Notes under the pieces: model-generated | What the model saw: the letters and a program-made list of their open reading frames with translations, nothing else | Database searches by the model: none | Told to the model about the DNA's origin: nothing | Shown: piece after piece, positions 36,343-45,657 of the stretch | Layout of the letters: the number at the start of each line of letters is the position of its first letter | Numbering within the stretch: the stretch's first letter is position 1 | DNA from: Paeniglutamicibacter sp. Y32M11 | GTDB taxonomy: Bacteria; Actinomycetota; Actinomycetes; Actinomycetales; Micrococcaceae | Direction: 5' to 3' | DNA: 64,000 bases | NCBI RefSeq assembly: GCF_019285735.1 | Contig: NZ_CP079107.1 | Coordinates: forward strand, 4,109,409 to 4,173,408 | Translations under genes and position numbers: made by a program

Positions 36343-37345
36343 ATCGCCGGTGGCTAGACCCCGCTTCGGCCATGCCGAGGTGTGGGTTGAATCGCCCCTG
36401 CAGTTACTCTCCGCCATTGAGGCGCACGGAGCGGGATTGTTGGGTACCACCAGCCGCATCCATCCGCGCGGGGGCACCACCACCCTTGACGCGACGCTGG
36501 AGACGCTGATCGCCCAGGCCCCGGCCGGGGTCGAATTCGCTCACGCGGCGCGGACCCCGCCAACGCCAGGATCCGTTGGCGCACGACGCTGGGTCACCGG
36601 AGATGCGTATTCTGGACGTGTACAGCGTGCACTGCTGGGCCCCATTGCCGTCAAGGAAGTGATGATCATCGACGACGGGTTGGCCACGCTGGGGCTGATC
36701 AAGGCCCTGGTCTCCGTGGACCCCACACCGCTGATCCGTCCGCGCTCGGCCTCAAGCCCCGCTCGCAAGGCCCTGGGGATCGCTTCCTGGTACCGGCTGC
36801 GCTCGCTGGCGCGAGCCGGCCGCCTGCTGGTCTTCACCGCGCTGCCGGTGGACCCGGTGGTGGCACGCAAGTTCCTTGCCTTGGGCGGACATCTGGAATC
36901 ACATCGTTTCGAATGGCTCAGCACTCAGCCCGTCACCGAGCGCATCGCCGAACCCACCGTGGTGGTAGGTTCGGCCATGGCCGCCGACGGACTGATCCGC
37001 AAGGGGCCGTACTTAGAATGGCTGAAGTCTCTGACCCAGGACGGGCCCGTCGCCTATTTCCCGCACCGTCGAGAATCCCAGGATTTCTTGGACCGGCTTG
37101 GCGACCACGAGCTCATCGCGGTACGCCACCACACCATTCCCATCGAAATGCGACTACGGAACCTGCGCAGCGGCCAGGTGGTGCGGGCCTTACCCTCCAC
37201 CGCGCTTCCGTCGCTACGCCTGCTGCTGGGCAGCGCCGGCGTCCGAATCATCGGTAAGCCGATCCCCGCTGCTTGGTGGCAGCCTTCCGCATCCCCCGAA
37301 CTGCGCACACATCTTTCCTCGTCACTGGAGCTACTTACCCCATGA
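36329..37345 (+). CDS. Putative glycosyltransferase of the nonulosonate polymer locus
   Basis: 338 residues from a GTG at 36329, which overlaps the previous gene by 14 nt; a GTG at 36350 is equally possible. Visible features are AEVWVESPLQLLSAIEAHGAG, a MIIDDGLATLGLIKAL segment, VVVGSAMAADGLI and VAYFPHRRESQDFL. The VESPLQ start and the FPHRRES and DDG blocks recall sialyltransferase-like GT-B enzymes. The exact activity is unknown. It is coupled to the following gene by ATGA. Confidence 0.65.
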   Translation: MSPVESPVARPRFGHAEVWVESPLQLLSAIEAHGAGLLGTTSRIHPRGGTTTLDATLETLIAQAPAGVEFAHAARTPPTPGSVGARRWVTGDAYSGRVQRALLGPIAVKEVMIIDDGLATLGLIKALVSVDPTPLIRPRSASSPARKALGIASWYRLRSLARAGRLLVFTALPVDPVVARKFLALGGHLESHRFEWLSTQPVTERIAEPTVVVGSAMAADGLIRKGPYLEWLKSLTQDGPVAYFPHRRESQDFLDRLGDHELIAVRHHTIPIEMRLRNLRSGQVVRALPSTALPSLRLLLGSAGVRIIGKPIPAAWWQPSASPELRTHLSSSLELLTP

Positions 37346-38574
37346 ATACTCTCTCTTTTAGGCCCAGCATCGTGGCGGTCGCCGACTCCGATTCCTACTT
37401 GAAGCTGGCCTGCACCACACTCTCGGCCCTCGGCCCGGAATGGGATTGCCGCGTGGTGTTAGTCCGCACCCCCATCGCGCCCACCTCCGAGCAGGTGGCA
37501 GCCGCAACCTTTGGCACCAGCTTCGAGAATCAAAACATCGAGGTGGTCACCCGCTCGGCCCTGAACTTCGATTCGCTGCACGAGCACATCATCTTCGCCG
37601 CGGCCACGGGTCCGGTGGTCAGTGAGCTGTTCACCAAATTGCTGCGCTCCAAGGCAAATGCGGTGCGTCCCGCGGCACTCATTTCCGCGCTGCCGGGTGT
37701 CGCCTATCCCGCCACCACCAAGGGCTGGGGTTATCGACGCAGTGCCGACGCGTTTATCGTCCATTCCCATGCCGAGGCCCGTGAATTCTCCTTCCTTGCC
37801 GAACAGGAATCCGGGCATCGTCCAGATATTTTGGTGTCCAAACTGCCCTTCCTGAAAACCGCCGGGTTCCCGATTTCGCTCCAGGGTCCCATCACCACCG
37901 TGGTCTTTGCCGCGCAGGCGAAGGTTCCGGTTGAAATCAGCGAACGCACCTCAATCCTGCTGGCGCTGGATCGCATTAAATGCCTGAACCCGCAGGTGCG
38001 GGTCATCGTGAAGCTGCGTGCGCGGGCGGGGGAACCACAGACCCATGCCGAGGCGCATCCCTTCGACACTCTCTGGGCGTCGCTCGTGGCGGAGGGCAAG
38101 GTCGGTCAGGGGCATGTTGAGTTCCTCACCGGTGCCATGGACAAGGTGCTGGTCCCCGGATCCGCGCTGCTCACCGTCTCCTCCACCGCTGCACTCGAGG
38201 CGGTGGACCGTGGATTACCGGTGCTGGTACTCACCGATTTTGGTTTGAACGATCAAATGCTCAATTCGGTGTTTCGCGGTTCGGGGCTGTTGGGTACCTT
38301 AGATGACGCGAGTTTGTTGCGTTTCTCCTTCCCGAACCGGGCCTGGTTGCGGGAGAACTATTTCCACCGCCGTGGAACTGAGTTTGTTTCGGCCCTGAGC
38401 CACTACGCCCAACGTGCCCAAGACAACGCCCTGATCACCACAAATGAGCAATTGTCCATGCTTCGAGAGGTGGCATTGCGGCAGCGTATTCGCACCTCGC
38501 TGCCGCGTCCTGCGCTACAAGCACTGCTACGGATCAGGCACTGGTGGGTCGGTGCTCGGGGCACGAACCGCTGA
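37342..38574 (+). CDS. DUF6716-type putative glycosyltransferase
   Basis: 410 residues starting at ATG 37342, four bases before the previous stop. It begins RPSIVAVADSDSYLKLACTT and has VVLVRTPIAPTSEQ, YRRSADAFIVHSHAEAREFS, VIVKLRARAGEPQTH and SSTAALEAVDRGLPVLVLTD. The last block resembles the donor-binding part of GT-B enzymes. From memory this matches the DUF6716 family that accompanies actinobacterial nonulosonate loci. It is the last gene of the locus. Confidence 0.65.
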   Translation: MNTLSFRPSIVAVADSDSYLKLACTTLSALGPEWDCRVVLVRTPIAPTSEQVAAATFGTSFENQNIEVVTRSALNFDSLHEHIIFAAATGPVVSELFTKLLRSKANAVRPAALISALPGVAYPATTKGWGYRRSADAFIVHSHAEAREFSFLAEQESGHRPDILVSKLPFLKTAGFPISLQGPITTVVFAAQAKVPVEISERTSILLALDRIKCLNPQVRVIVKLRARAGEPQTHAEAHPFDTLWASLVAEGKVGQGHVEFLTGAMDKVLVPGSALLTVSSTAALEAVDRGLPVLVLTDFGLNDQMLNSVFRGSGLLGTLDDASLLRFSFPNRAWLRENYFHRRGTEFVSALSHYAQRAQDNALITTNEQLSMLREVALRQRIRTSLPRPALQALLRIRHWWVGARGTNR

Positions 38575-38704
38575 TTTTCGCTTTGACTTGTACCACCGTA
38601 GGGGCGTCTTGGGAATAAGCAAGCCGTTTTCTCACTTAGCATTGTAGATGTGCTGGACGGTGGGCCTTCCCCTGCCCAGAAGTTTTTGATTTTGAGGAGA
38701 CAAG

Positions 38705-39790
38705 GTGTCGGAAAATCCGATTCGGGTTGCAATCGTTGGCGTAGGCAACTGCGCCACGTCATTGGTTCAAGGTGTTGAGTACTACCGTGACGCGGACCCG
38801 CAGGCCACAGTTCCCGGCCTGATGCACGTCCAGTTCGGCAAGTACCACGTCAATGACGTGCAGTTCGTGGCGGCTTTCGACGTGGACGAGAAGAAGGTCG
38901 GACTGGATCTGGCCGACGCCATCCACGCCTCCGAAAACAACACCATCAAGATCGCCGACGTCCCGACCTCGGGCATCATCGTGCAACGCGGCCACACCCT
39001 CGACGGTTTGGGCAAGTACTACCGCGAGACCATCACCGAGTCCTCCGCGGAGCCCGTGGACATGGTTGAGACGCTGAAGGCCGCACAGGTCGACGTCCTG
39101 GTCTGCTACCTGCCGGTCGGTTCGGATGCCGCCGCCAAATTCTACGCACAGGCCTGCATCGATGCAGGCGTGGCCTTCGTCAACGCCCTGCCGGTCTTCA
39201 TTGCCGGTACCAAGGAATGGGCAGATAAGTTCACCGCTGCCGGTGTCCCGATCGTCGGCGACGACATCAAGTCCCAGATCGGTGCCACCATCACCCACCG
39301 TGTGATGGCCAAGCTCTTCGAAGACCGCGGCGTCACCCTGGACCGCACCTACCAGCTGAACGTCGGCGGCAACATGGACTTCAAGAACATGCTTGAGCGC
39401 GACCGTCTGGAATCCAAGAAGATCTCCAAGACCCAGGCCGTTACCTCCAACACCTCGGCCAAGCTTGAGGCCGACGACGTGCACATTGGCCCCTCGGACT
39501 ACGTTGCCTGGCTTGATGACCGCAAGTGGGCCTTCGTACGCCTTGAGGGCCGCAACTTCGGTGATGCCCCGGTATCGCTGGAATACAAGCTTGAGGTCTG
39601 GGATTCACCGAACTCGGCCGGTGTGATCATCGACGCCGTGCGCGCCGCGAAGATCGCCCTGGACCGCGGCATTGGCGGACCGATCCTTTCGGCATCCTCC
39701 TACTTCATGAAGTCGCCGCCGGAACAGTTCAACGACGACATCGCCAAGGAAAAGGTTGAAGCCTTCATCCGCGGAGACATCGAGCGCTAA
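38705..39790 (+). CDS. ino1: Inositol-3-phosphate synthase
   Basis: 361 residues of the actinobacterial/archaeal type. The N-terminal NAD motif is [20 protein letters not shown], followed by [52 protein letters not shown] and [13 protein letters not shown], which hold the catalytic Lys residues. It converts glucose-6-phosphate to inositol-phosphate for mycothiol and phosphatidylinositol. GTG start with GAGGAG 9-14 nt upstream. Confidence 0.96.
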   Translation: MSENPIRVAIVGVGNCATSLVQGVEYYRDADPQATVPGLMHVQFGKYHVNDVQFVAAFDVDEKKVGLDLADAIHASENNTIKIADVPTSGIIVQRGHTLDGLGKYYRETITESSAEPVDMVETLKAAQVDVLVCYLPVGSDAAAKFYAQACIDAGVAFVNALPVFIAGTKEWADKFTAAGVPIVGDDIKSQIGATITHRVMAKLFEDRGVTLDRTYQLNVGGNMDFKNMLERDRLESKKISKTQAVTSNTSAKLEADDVHIGPSDYVAWLDDRKWAFVRLEGRNFGDAPVSLEYKLEVWDSPNSAGVIIDAVRAAKIALDRGIGGPILSASSYFMKSPPEQFNDDIAKEKVEAFIRGDIER

Positions 39791-39816
39791 ATAGCACCAC
39801 CCCGGAACAACTCCGG

Positions 39817-39858
39817 AACGTAGTGCGGCCGTCACGATCGTGACGGCCGCACTACGTT
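39817..39858. terminator. Perfect 42-nt palindrome between ino1 and fhs
   Basis: A fully symmetric palindrome, 21 bp per arm, between converging genes. It can form a long hairpin in both transcripts. Neither side has a T-tract, so termination is inferred from position. Confidence 0.75.
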
Positions 39859-39874
39859 AACGCCCACTGGATAC

Positions 39875-41560
39875 TCAGGAGAGCCCGACGGCCCGACCCT
39901 GCTCATCCACATCCATATGCATGGCGGCCGGCACCTTGGGCAGGCCCGGCATGGTCATGATGGCACCGGTAATCGCCACGATAAAGCCGGCACCGGTCTT
40001 GGGAATCAGTTCGCGCACCTTCACCATGAATCCTTGAGGAGCGCCCAGCAGCGTGGGATCATCGGAGAACGAATACTGGGTCTTGGCCATGCATACCGGA
40101 AGATCGTCCCACCCATTGTCCCGGATTTGCTGGAGCATCCGCTTGGCTCCGGAAGAGTATTCGACGCCGTCTCCGCCATAGATCTCGCGCACGATGGTGA
40201 GGATTTTTTCCTCGGTCGGACGCTCCAATTCATAGAGCGGGGCAAAGTCATTCGGAGCGTTGATGGTACGCAGCACCGCCTGGGCCAGCTCGGTAGCACC
40301 TGCACCTCCGCGCCCCCAAACATCTGCCACGGCGCACTCGATACCCGCTTCAGCGGCCCAGGACGTGATTTCGGCAAGCTCTTCTGGAGTGTCGGTGGTG
40401 AATCTGTTCACGGCGATGACCGGCTCCACCCCGAACTTTCTGATGTTTGCTGTATGCCGGGCAAGATTGGCCATCCCCAAGCGAACAGCGTCAATATTCT
40501 GGTCAGACAACGAATCCTTGGCCACTCCCCCATGCATTTTCAGGGCGCGAACGGTAGCCACCAAAACAACGGCAGATGGGGCACAATCGGCAAATCTAGC
40601 CTTGATATCCATGAACTTCTCGGCCCCCAGGTCGGCTCCGAAACCGGCCTCGGTGACCACCACGTCCGCTAGCGAGCGAGCGGTGTTGGTGGCGATGGCG
40701 GAGTTGCAGCCGTGAGCAATGTTGGCAAAGGGCCCACCATGAATCAGTGCTGGGGTGCCGGCAATGGTTTGGACCAAGTTGGGCTTAATGGCTTCTTTGA
40801 GCAGCATCGTCATGGCACCGGCGGCACCAAGGTCATCAACCGTTACCGGCCGCTTGTCGTAGGTGTAAGCAATGGTCATACGTCCTAACCGGGCGCGCAG
40901 ATCCGATAGCCCCGTGGCCAAACAGAACACCGCCATAACCTCGGAGGCCACGGTGATCTCAAATCCAGTTTCGCGGGGAATTCCCTCGCTCGGCCCGCCA
41001 AGTCCGATCACGATGTTGCGCAGTGCCCGGTCGTTCATGTCCAGGACGCGCTTAAACGAGATGCGCCGAGGATCAATGCCCAGGGCATTGCCCTGGTGCA
41101 GATGGTTGTCCAGCAACGCCATCAGCAGGTTGTTGGCACTGGTGATGGCATGGAAATCTCCGGTGAAATGCATGTTGATTTCATCCATCGGCAACACCTG
41201 CGCATAACCACCACCGGTGGCTCCGCCCTTCATACCGAAGATCGGCCCCAAGGAGGGTTCGCGTAGGGCAATCATCGTTTTAGTTCCCGTGGCGGCCAGG
41301 GCATCTCCCAGCCCCACCGAGACCGTCGATTTTCCCTCGCCCGCCGGGGTGGGAGAGATTCCGCTGACCAGCACCACTTTGCCGGCTTTAACCCCCCGTG
41401 GGAGCAAGTGTTGCGGGTCAATCTTGGCCTTGTACCGACCATATGGTTCCAATGCCTCTTGCGGTATCCCCGCGGCCTCCGCGATGTGGGATATTGGCTT
41501 GAGCACGGCCCGTGAGGCGATGGCCAGATCGCTCATGTCGGTTTCTGGTGTCGCTGTCAT
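39875..41560 (-). CDS. fhs: Formate--tetrahydrofolate ligase
   Basis: 561 residues, the normal family length. The P-loop is [19 protein letters not shown]; other landmarks are [54 protein letters not shown] and [16 protein letters not shown]. It makes 10-formyl-tetrahydrofolate from formate with ATP. The start at 41560 follows GGAG at moderate distance; an in-frame ATG at 41536 is an alternative. Confidence 0.95.
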   Translation of the reverse strand: MTATPETDMSDLAIASRAVLKPISHIAEAAGIPQEALEPYGRYKAKIDPQHLLPRGVKAGKVVLVSGISPTPAGEGKSTVSVGLGDALAATGTKTMIALREPSLGPIFGMKGGATGGGYAQVLPMDEINMHFTGDFHAITSANNLLMALLDNHLHQGNALGIDPRRISFKRVLDMNDRALRNIVIGLGGPSEGIPRETGFEITVASEVMAVFCLATGLSDLRARLGRMTIAYTYDKRPVTVDDLGAAGAMTMLLKEAIKPNLVQTIAGTPALIHGGPFANIAHGCNSAIATNTARSLADVVVTEAGFGADLGAEKFMDIKARFADCAPSAVVLVATVRALKMHGGVAKDSLSDQNIDAVRLGMANLARHTANIRKFGVEPVIAVNRFTTDTPEELAEITSWAAEAGIECAVADVWGRGGAGATELAQAVLRTINAPNDFAPLYELERPTEEKILTIVREIYGGDGVEYSSGAKRMLQQIRDNGWDDLPVCMAKTQYSFSDDPTLLGAPQGFMVKVRELIPKTGAGFIVAITGAIMTMPGLPKVPAAMHMDVDEQGRAVGLS

Positions 41561-41762
41561 GGTGCATGCTCCATCTATCTCGACCCCGTGGGTGGGGATT
41601 GTAGAAGACCAAAGTCGTTGGTTGTTCATGATGCTTCTTCAAGCTATCACCGCCACCACAGAACCCCCGGCACGTGTGCATTTTCTGTGGTGCCGCTTTT
41701 TCGGTGACGAGCCGAAACCACCTCGATCATAAGAAGTACCCAACCATGGAAGAATCGACAGC

Positions 41763-42647
41763 ATGCCCCAGACTCCGCCTTTTGCCCTATTGCTCGACGT
41801 TGACGGTCCCATCGCCTCACCGGTGACCCGTGATGTCACCCCCGAGATCATCTCCCTGTTATTGGATCTAGCCGGCGCCGGGATCCCTGTCGTCTTTAAT
41901 ACCGGTCGCTCGGATGAGTTCATCAAGAACCAAGTCATGGCCCCGATGATCCAGGCAGGAATGCGACAGGACGTAAAGATTCACGCGATCTGCGAAAAGG
42001 GAGCCACCTGGTTCACCTTTGGTTCCCAAGGCGCTGAGGAACTATACATTGATCATGACTTGGCAGTTCCTGGGGCCTATGCCCGAGAGATCCGCGACCT
42101 GGTGGCCACCGGCTTCGCGGAGCACATGTTCTTTGATGAAACGAAGCGGGCCATGGTCTCCGTTGAGCAACACATCGTGGCAGACAACACCGAATATCGC
42201 CATGCCCAGGTGAGTTTTGATGCAGCTGCCATGGAGGCGATGACCCGGCACGGATTGGGAGTTCAGCGTCTCGAGGTGAAAAAGCCTGATGCGAACAACG
42301 ACATCGGCTACCGCGTGGACCCCACCATTATTTCCACCGATATTGAGTCGGTTCAGTTGGGTAAGGATCTTGGAGCCCGCCGCGCCTTGGAACTGCTGGC
42401 CGGAGACGAGATTGTCCCCGCCTCGTGGTTCACGGTGGGCGATTCGCGCACCGACTATGCCATGGCCGATTGGTTGGCCGAAGAAGGGCACCTGGTCAGT
42501 CACGTGGATGTGCGCCCCGCCGATGGAATTCCAAGCGGTAAGTCGTACCCGATTTTGACGGCTTCGGATCTGGGCTTAGGCGCTGAGGTTATTCACGATG
42601 ATGCTGGTGCTGCGTTCCTGCGCCATTGGCAAGCCCAACTCAACTAG
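41763..42647 (+). CDS. HAD-superfamily hydrolase
   Basis: 294 residues. Motif I is LLLDVDGPIASPV (Asp-x-Asp), motif II is FNTGRS, motif III includes KKPDANNDIGY and motif IV is TVGDSRTDYAMADWLAEEG. The cap lies between motifs II and III, as in Cof-type (C2) phosphatases. The natural substrate is not evident; sugar phosphates are usual for the group. It is divergent from fhs by about 200 bp. Confidence 0.82.
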   Translation: MPQTPPFALLLDVDGPIASPVTRDVTPEIISLLLDLAGAGIPVVFNTGRSDEFIKNQVMAPMIQAGMRQDVKIHAICEKGATWFTFGSQGAEELYIDHDLAVPGAYAREIRDLVATGFAEHMFFDETKRAMVSVEQHIVADNTEYRHAQVSFDAAAMEAMTRHGLGVQRLEVKKPDANNDIGYRVDPTIISTDIESVQLGKDLGARRALELLAGDEIVPASWFTVGDSRTDYAMADWLAEEGHLVSHVDVRPADGIPSGKSYPILTASDLGLGAEVIHDDAGAAFLRHWQAQLN

Positions 42648-42697
42648 GACGTTCTCGCAACGTCCCTTGTTGGCAAAGCGCGGGTCGCTTTTAACCG

Positions 42698-42730
42698 GCA
42701 AAGCCCGCCGGTGAAGCCGGCGGGCTTTGC
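42698..42730. terminator. Hairpin terminator between the HAD gene and the small-gene trio
   Basis: A 14-bp stem (42698-42711 with 42717-42730) and a 5-nt loop lie between converging transcripts. It probably serves both. Confidence 0.75.
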
Positions 42731-42827
42731 ACTCTGCGATTCAATGATGTTCATGGAGCCTTCTTGGTTATCGATAAGTGCAATGAATTCTGGATTATCC
42801 CTTGGTGAAGGTGTCATCCTAAGTCAC

Positions 42828-42950
42828 TCATCGAAGACGGAACGTGATCTCCATCGGCAGATGGTTTCGCAGTTCACGCTCCCGAGCTTCGGGATAGAAC
42901 TGCGTGTGCAGCCAAGACGGATTCTTGGACTTGCGGTCTTTTGCAGCCAC
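42828..42950 (-). CDS. Very small basic protein, 40 aa (third gene of a trio)
   Basis: A GTG start at 42950 is preceded by GGGAGG 7 nt upstream. The protein begins AAKDRKSKNPSWLHTQFYP after the initiator and is rich in Arg, Lys and Glu (EARERELRNHL). It starts only 4 nt after the previous small gene stops, so the two look translationally linked. No family is recognised. Confidence 0.5.
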   Translation of the reverse strand: MAAKDRKSKNPSWLHTQFYPEARERELRNHLPMEITFRLR

Positions 42951-42954
42951 GGTA

Positions 42955-43101
42955 TTACCTCCCATCAACCTGGTTGGAGGTGCGGAAGGTGACCTGTTCA
43001 GCGGGCCGTGAGCTGCGGGCATGCAGCGCGTCGGGTCCGGTGAAGATTAATTCAGCGGAGCGTGCAGCCTGTGCAGAGATCGAAGCGATCTGGTTAGACA
43101 T
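42955..43101 (-). CDS. Very small protein, 48 aa (second gene of a trio)
   Basis: ATG at 43101 with GAGGAA upstream. The sequence starts MSNQIASISAQAARSAELIF and ends SNQVDGR; a helical, Ala/Ser-rich N-terminal half and a polar C-terminal half are visible. It lies 72 nt after the first and 4 nt before the third small gene. No function can be assigned. Confidence 0.5.
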   Translation of the reverse strand: MSNQIASISAQAARSAELIFTGPDALHARSSRPAEQVTFRTSNQVDGR

Positions 43102-43173
43102 GATAAAAGTTCCTCAAGGATTTGGTCGATTAGTGACTCATCAGCCTCGGGAACTTGAAATACTAGGGAAGTA

Positions 43174-43281
43174 CTAGCAGGGCGCCGTTCCAGAGGCGGG
43201 GAAAGTAGTTCGCGCGGTAAAGCCGCCGAAGCCATGACGCGGGGCGTAAGTGCCGCCGAAATTCATTGAAATAATCATCAT
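43174..43281 (-). CDS. Very small Gly/aromatic-rich peptide, 35 aa (first gene of a trio)
   Basis: ATG at 43281 sits behind a near-perfect ribosome binding site AAGGAGGT (43285-43292), which is why it is called despite its length. The peptide reads MMIISMNFGGTYAPRHGFGG and continues to a C-terminal Cys. The Gly-Phe-rich middle and terminal Cys are unusual. It could be a signalling or precursor peptide or a translated leader; no processing enzyme is adjacent. Confidence 0.5.
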   Translation of the reverse strand: MMIISMNFGGTYAPRHGFGGFTARTTFPASGTAPC

Positions 43282-43350
43282 TCCCACCTCCTTTTCTGGA
43301 AGAACATGCCAGAAGAATCTGGCGCCAATATTGTCTTTGGGATCTCGATG

Positions 43351-43406
43351 TCTCATTGAGACTTCTCAATCACAAGATCTACGATACACAACATGTCTCG
43401 GACATG
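43351..43406 (-). promoter_or_regulatory. Two palindromes upstream of the small-gene trio
   Basis: TCTCA-T-TGAGA (43351-43361) and CATGTC-TCG-GACATG (43392-43406) share the word ATGTCTC and lie between the cca terminator and the first small gene. They look like binding sites for one dimeric regulator, but no promoter boxes could be fixed. Confidence 0.4.
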
Positions 43407-43426
43407 CCATACCAAAGTGAATAAAC

Positions 43427-43478
43427 TTTAAAAAACAGTGCCTTGTGCGGCGTGTTGATAAAAACACGCCGCACAAGG
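43427..43478 (-). terminator. Terminator after cca
   Basis: A perfect 16-bp stem (43441-43456 with 43463-43478) followed on the minus strand by TGTTTTTTAAA. It lies 20 bp after the cca stop codon. Confidence 0.92.
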
Positions 43479-43498
43479 CCACCGGCTTCACTTCGGAG

Positions 43499-44941
43499 TT
43501 ACTGCTCCGGCGAAGATTCCGGCTGTTCATCCCACCATTGGTGCAGGGCGCTGATGGCCTCATCCGGTTCGGTCGGACCCTGGTCGAGTCGTCGCTCAAG
43601 CAGGAAGTTGTAGGCGCGTCCTACCACCGGCCCTGGCTTGATCCCGAGGATCTCCATGATCTGTTGACCATTAAGATCCGGGCGCACCGCCGCCATTTCT
43701 TCCTTCTCGCTGATCTCGGCAATACGCGCCTCGAGGTCGTCGTAGGCGAAGGAGAGGCGGTCAGCCTTCTTCCGGTTGCGTGTGGTCACATCCGAGCGAG
43801 TCAGTCGATGCAGGCGCTGTAACAGGTCCCCGGCGTCGTGCACGTACCTGCGCACCGCCGAGTCGCTCCAGCCAGCATCCCCGTAGCCATAGAAGCGCAT
43901 GTGTAGCTCTACGAGCCGAGCGACGGCCTTGATGGTGTCATTATCGAAGCGCAGGGCACGCATGCGGGCCTTGACCTGCTTGGAGCCGACCACGTCGTGA
44001 TGTCGGAAGCTCACTGCACCATTGGGTTCGAACTTCCGGGTCGCTGGCTTACCGATGTCGTGCATCAGCGCGGCAAAGCGCAAAACGAAGTCGGGACCGG
44101 GTACCGGCCCATCTGCGGCACTTTCCAACTTCATCGCCTGCTCCAGCACCGTCAAGGAATGCTCGTAAACATCCTTATGCCGGTGGTGCTCATCAACTTC
44201 CAAACGCAGCGCGGACACCTCCGGAAGCACCAAATCGGCCAGGCCGCTGTCGACCAGCAGGTCGATGCCGGCGCGCGGATCAACGCCATTGATCAGCTTC
44301 ACCAGTTCATCACGCACTCGTTCGGCGGAGATGATGGAGATTCGTTCGGCCATTTCGGTCATGGCACTACGCACGTCCGGTGCAACGGTGATTCCCAGTT
44401 GGGAGGCGAAGCGGGCCGCGCGCATCATGCGCAGGGGGTCATCGGAGAATGACATCGAGGGCGCGCCCGGGGTTCGTACTTCACCCTCGGATAGGTCCTT
44501 GGCACCGTTGTACGGGTCCACCAGCTCCAGGCTCGGAAGGCGCAATGCCATCGCATTCATGGTGAAATCTCGTCGGTAGAGATCGTCTTCCAGCTTGTCA
44601 CCGAAGGCCACGATGGGTTTGCGTGAGGCCGGGTCGTAGGCATCTGCCCGGTAGGTCGTCACCTCGATGGTGTGCTCGGCCTTGCGCAGGGCAATGGTGC
44701 CGAAGTCCCGTCCCACTTCCCAGGTGGCATCCGCCCATCCGGCCACCACAGCAAGAGTCTGATCGGGCGAGGCGCTAGTGGTGAAGTCAAGGTCCGGAGA
44801 CACGCGGCCCAGGAAAAGATCACGCACGGGGCCGCCCACTAGGGAGAGTTCAAAGCCGGAATCGACAAAACGCTGCCCAAGCTCGAGGACGACGGGGGGC
44901 AGGAGTTCGGTGAGAACCTGAAAGGACGGTAGTTGCTGCAT
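43499..44941 (-). CDS. cca: CCA tRNA nucleotidyltransferase
   Basis: 480 residues. The class II nucleotidyltransferase core is LVGGPVRDLFLGRVSPDLDF, with RRDFTMNAMAL and EDDLYRRDF blocks. A central HD domain (HRHKDVYEHSLTVLEQA, then ALMHDIGKPATRKF) is typical of the actinobacterial version. It adds or repairs the 3' CCA end of tRNAs. It is a single gene, divergent from the Nudix gene. Confidence 0.94.
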   Translation of the reverse strand: MQQLPSFQVLTELLPPVVLELGQRFVDSGFELSLVGGPVRDLFLGRVSPDLDFTTSASPDQTLAVVAGWADATWEVGRDFGTIALRKAEHTIEVTTYRADAYDPASRKPIVAFGDKLEDDLYRRDFTMNAMALRLPSLELVDPYNGAKDLSEGEVRTPGAPSMSFSDDPLRMMRAARFASQLGITVAPDVRSAMTEMAERISIISAERVRDELVKLINGVDPRAGIDLLVDSGLADLVLPEVSALRLEVDEHHRHKDVYEHSLTVLEQAMKLESAADGPVPGPDFVLRFAALMHDIGKPATRKFEPNGAVSFRHHDVVGSKQVKARMRALRFDNDTIKAVARLVELHMRFYGYGDAGWSDSAVRRYVHDAGDLLQRLHRLTRSDVTTRNRKKADRLSFAYDDLEARIAEISEKEEMAAVRPDLNGQQIMEILGIKPGPVVGRAYNFLLERRLDQGPTEPDEAISALHQWWDEQPESSPEQ

Positions 44942-45111
44942 AGTCCTTTAAGGGTGCCAGACTTTCTGGCTACCGCCATGTTCCGCTCGACTTCATTTGT
45001 GCGTTAGCTTCCACACGCCCCACGGACATACACCCGTAAAGAAGTTCGATAACATGCCTGAACAGGGCGCCGCAAGCCACGATGCGTCACAAAAACGATA
45101 GAGTGGTTTCC

Positions 45112-45657
45112 ATGGCTCATCCAGTTCCCAGCGCCCCGAAGCGCACGCCGTTGACTGCGTCAATGGCGCATGCGCAGGCGCAAGTGAGCCCGGGACATCA
45201 TCCGCTGCCCACCGTTGAGGAAGTTTCGGCCGGCGGAGTTGTCATCGACACCTCGCTTCCCAGCCTCCCGGTGGCCATCATTGCCCGGTATAACCGTGGT
45301 GGACGACTTGAATGGTGCCTGCCCAAGGGACATCCGGAGGGCCGTGAATCCAACGAAGAAGCAGCGGTCCGCGAGATCGAGGAAGAAACCGGAATTGCCG
45401 GCGAGATCTTGGCCCCGTTGGGATCCGTTGATTACTGGTTCACCGTGACGAATTACCGCGTGCATAAGACCGTGCACCATTTCCTGCTCCGTGCCACCGG
45501 TGGCGAACTGACCATTGAAAACGATCCCGACCACGAGGCCGTAGACGTGGCGTGGGTTCCCCTGCTTGATCTCGGCAAACGCCTGTCCTTCCCCAATGAG
45601 CGGCGCATCGCCGATCTTGCGCGCGAAGTACTCCCCAACTATGTCCCAGGTATCTAA
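45112..45657 (+). CDS. Nudix hydrolase
   Basis: 181 residues. The complete Nudix box GHPEGRESNEEAAVREIEEE followed by TGI is present at about residues 75-97, preceded by LEWCLPKGHPEG. The N-terminal ~35 residues are low complexity. It hydrolyses a nucleoside diphosphate-linked substrate, possibly a damaged nucleotide or a polyphosphate compound. Its last 17 bp overlap murJ, an arrangement that suggests coupled expression. Confidence 0.92.
   Translation: MAHPVPSAPKRTPLTASMAHAQAQVSPGHHPLPTVEEVSAGGVVIDTSLPSLPVAIIARYNRGGRLEWCLPKGHPEGRESNEEAAVREIEEETGIAGEILAPLGSVDYWFTVTNYRVHKTVHHFLLRATGGELTIENDPDHEAVDVAWVPLLDLGKRLSFPNERRIADLAREVLPNYVPGI

Noticed and set aside
42645..42817. Possible fourth small gene after the trio
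   Set aside because: The frame would read straight through the strong hairpin terminator at 42698-42730, and the upstream sequence has no convincing ribosome binding site.
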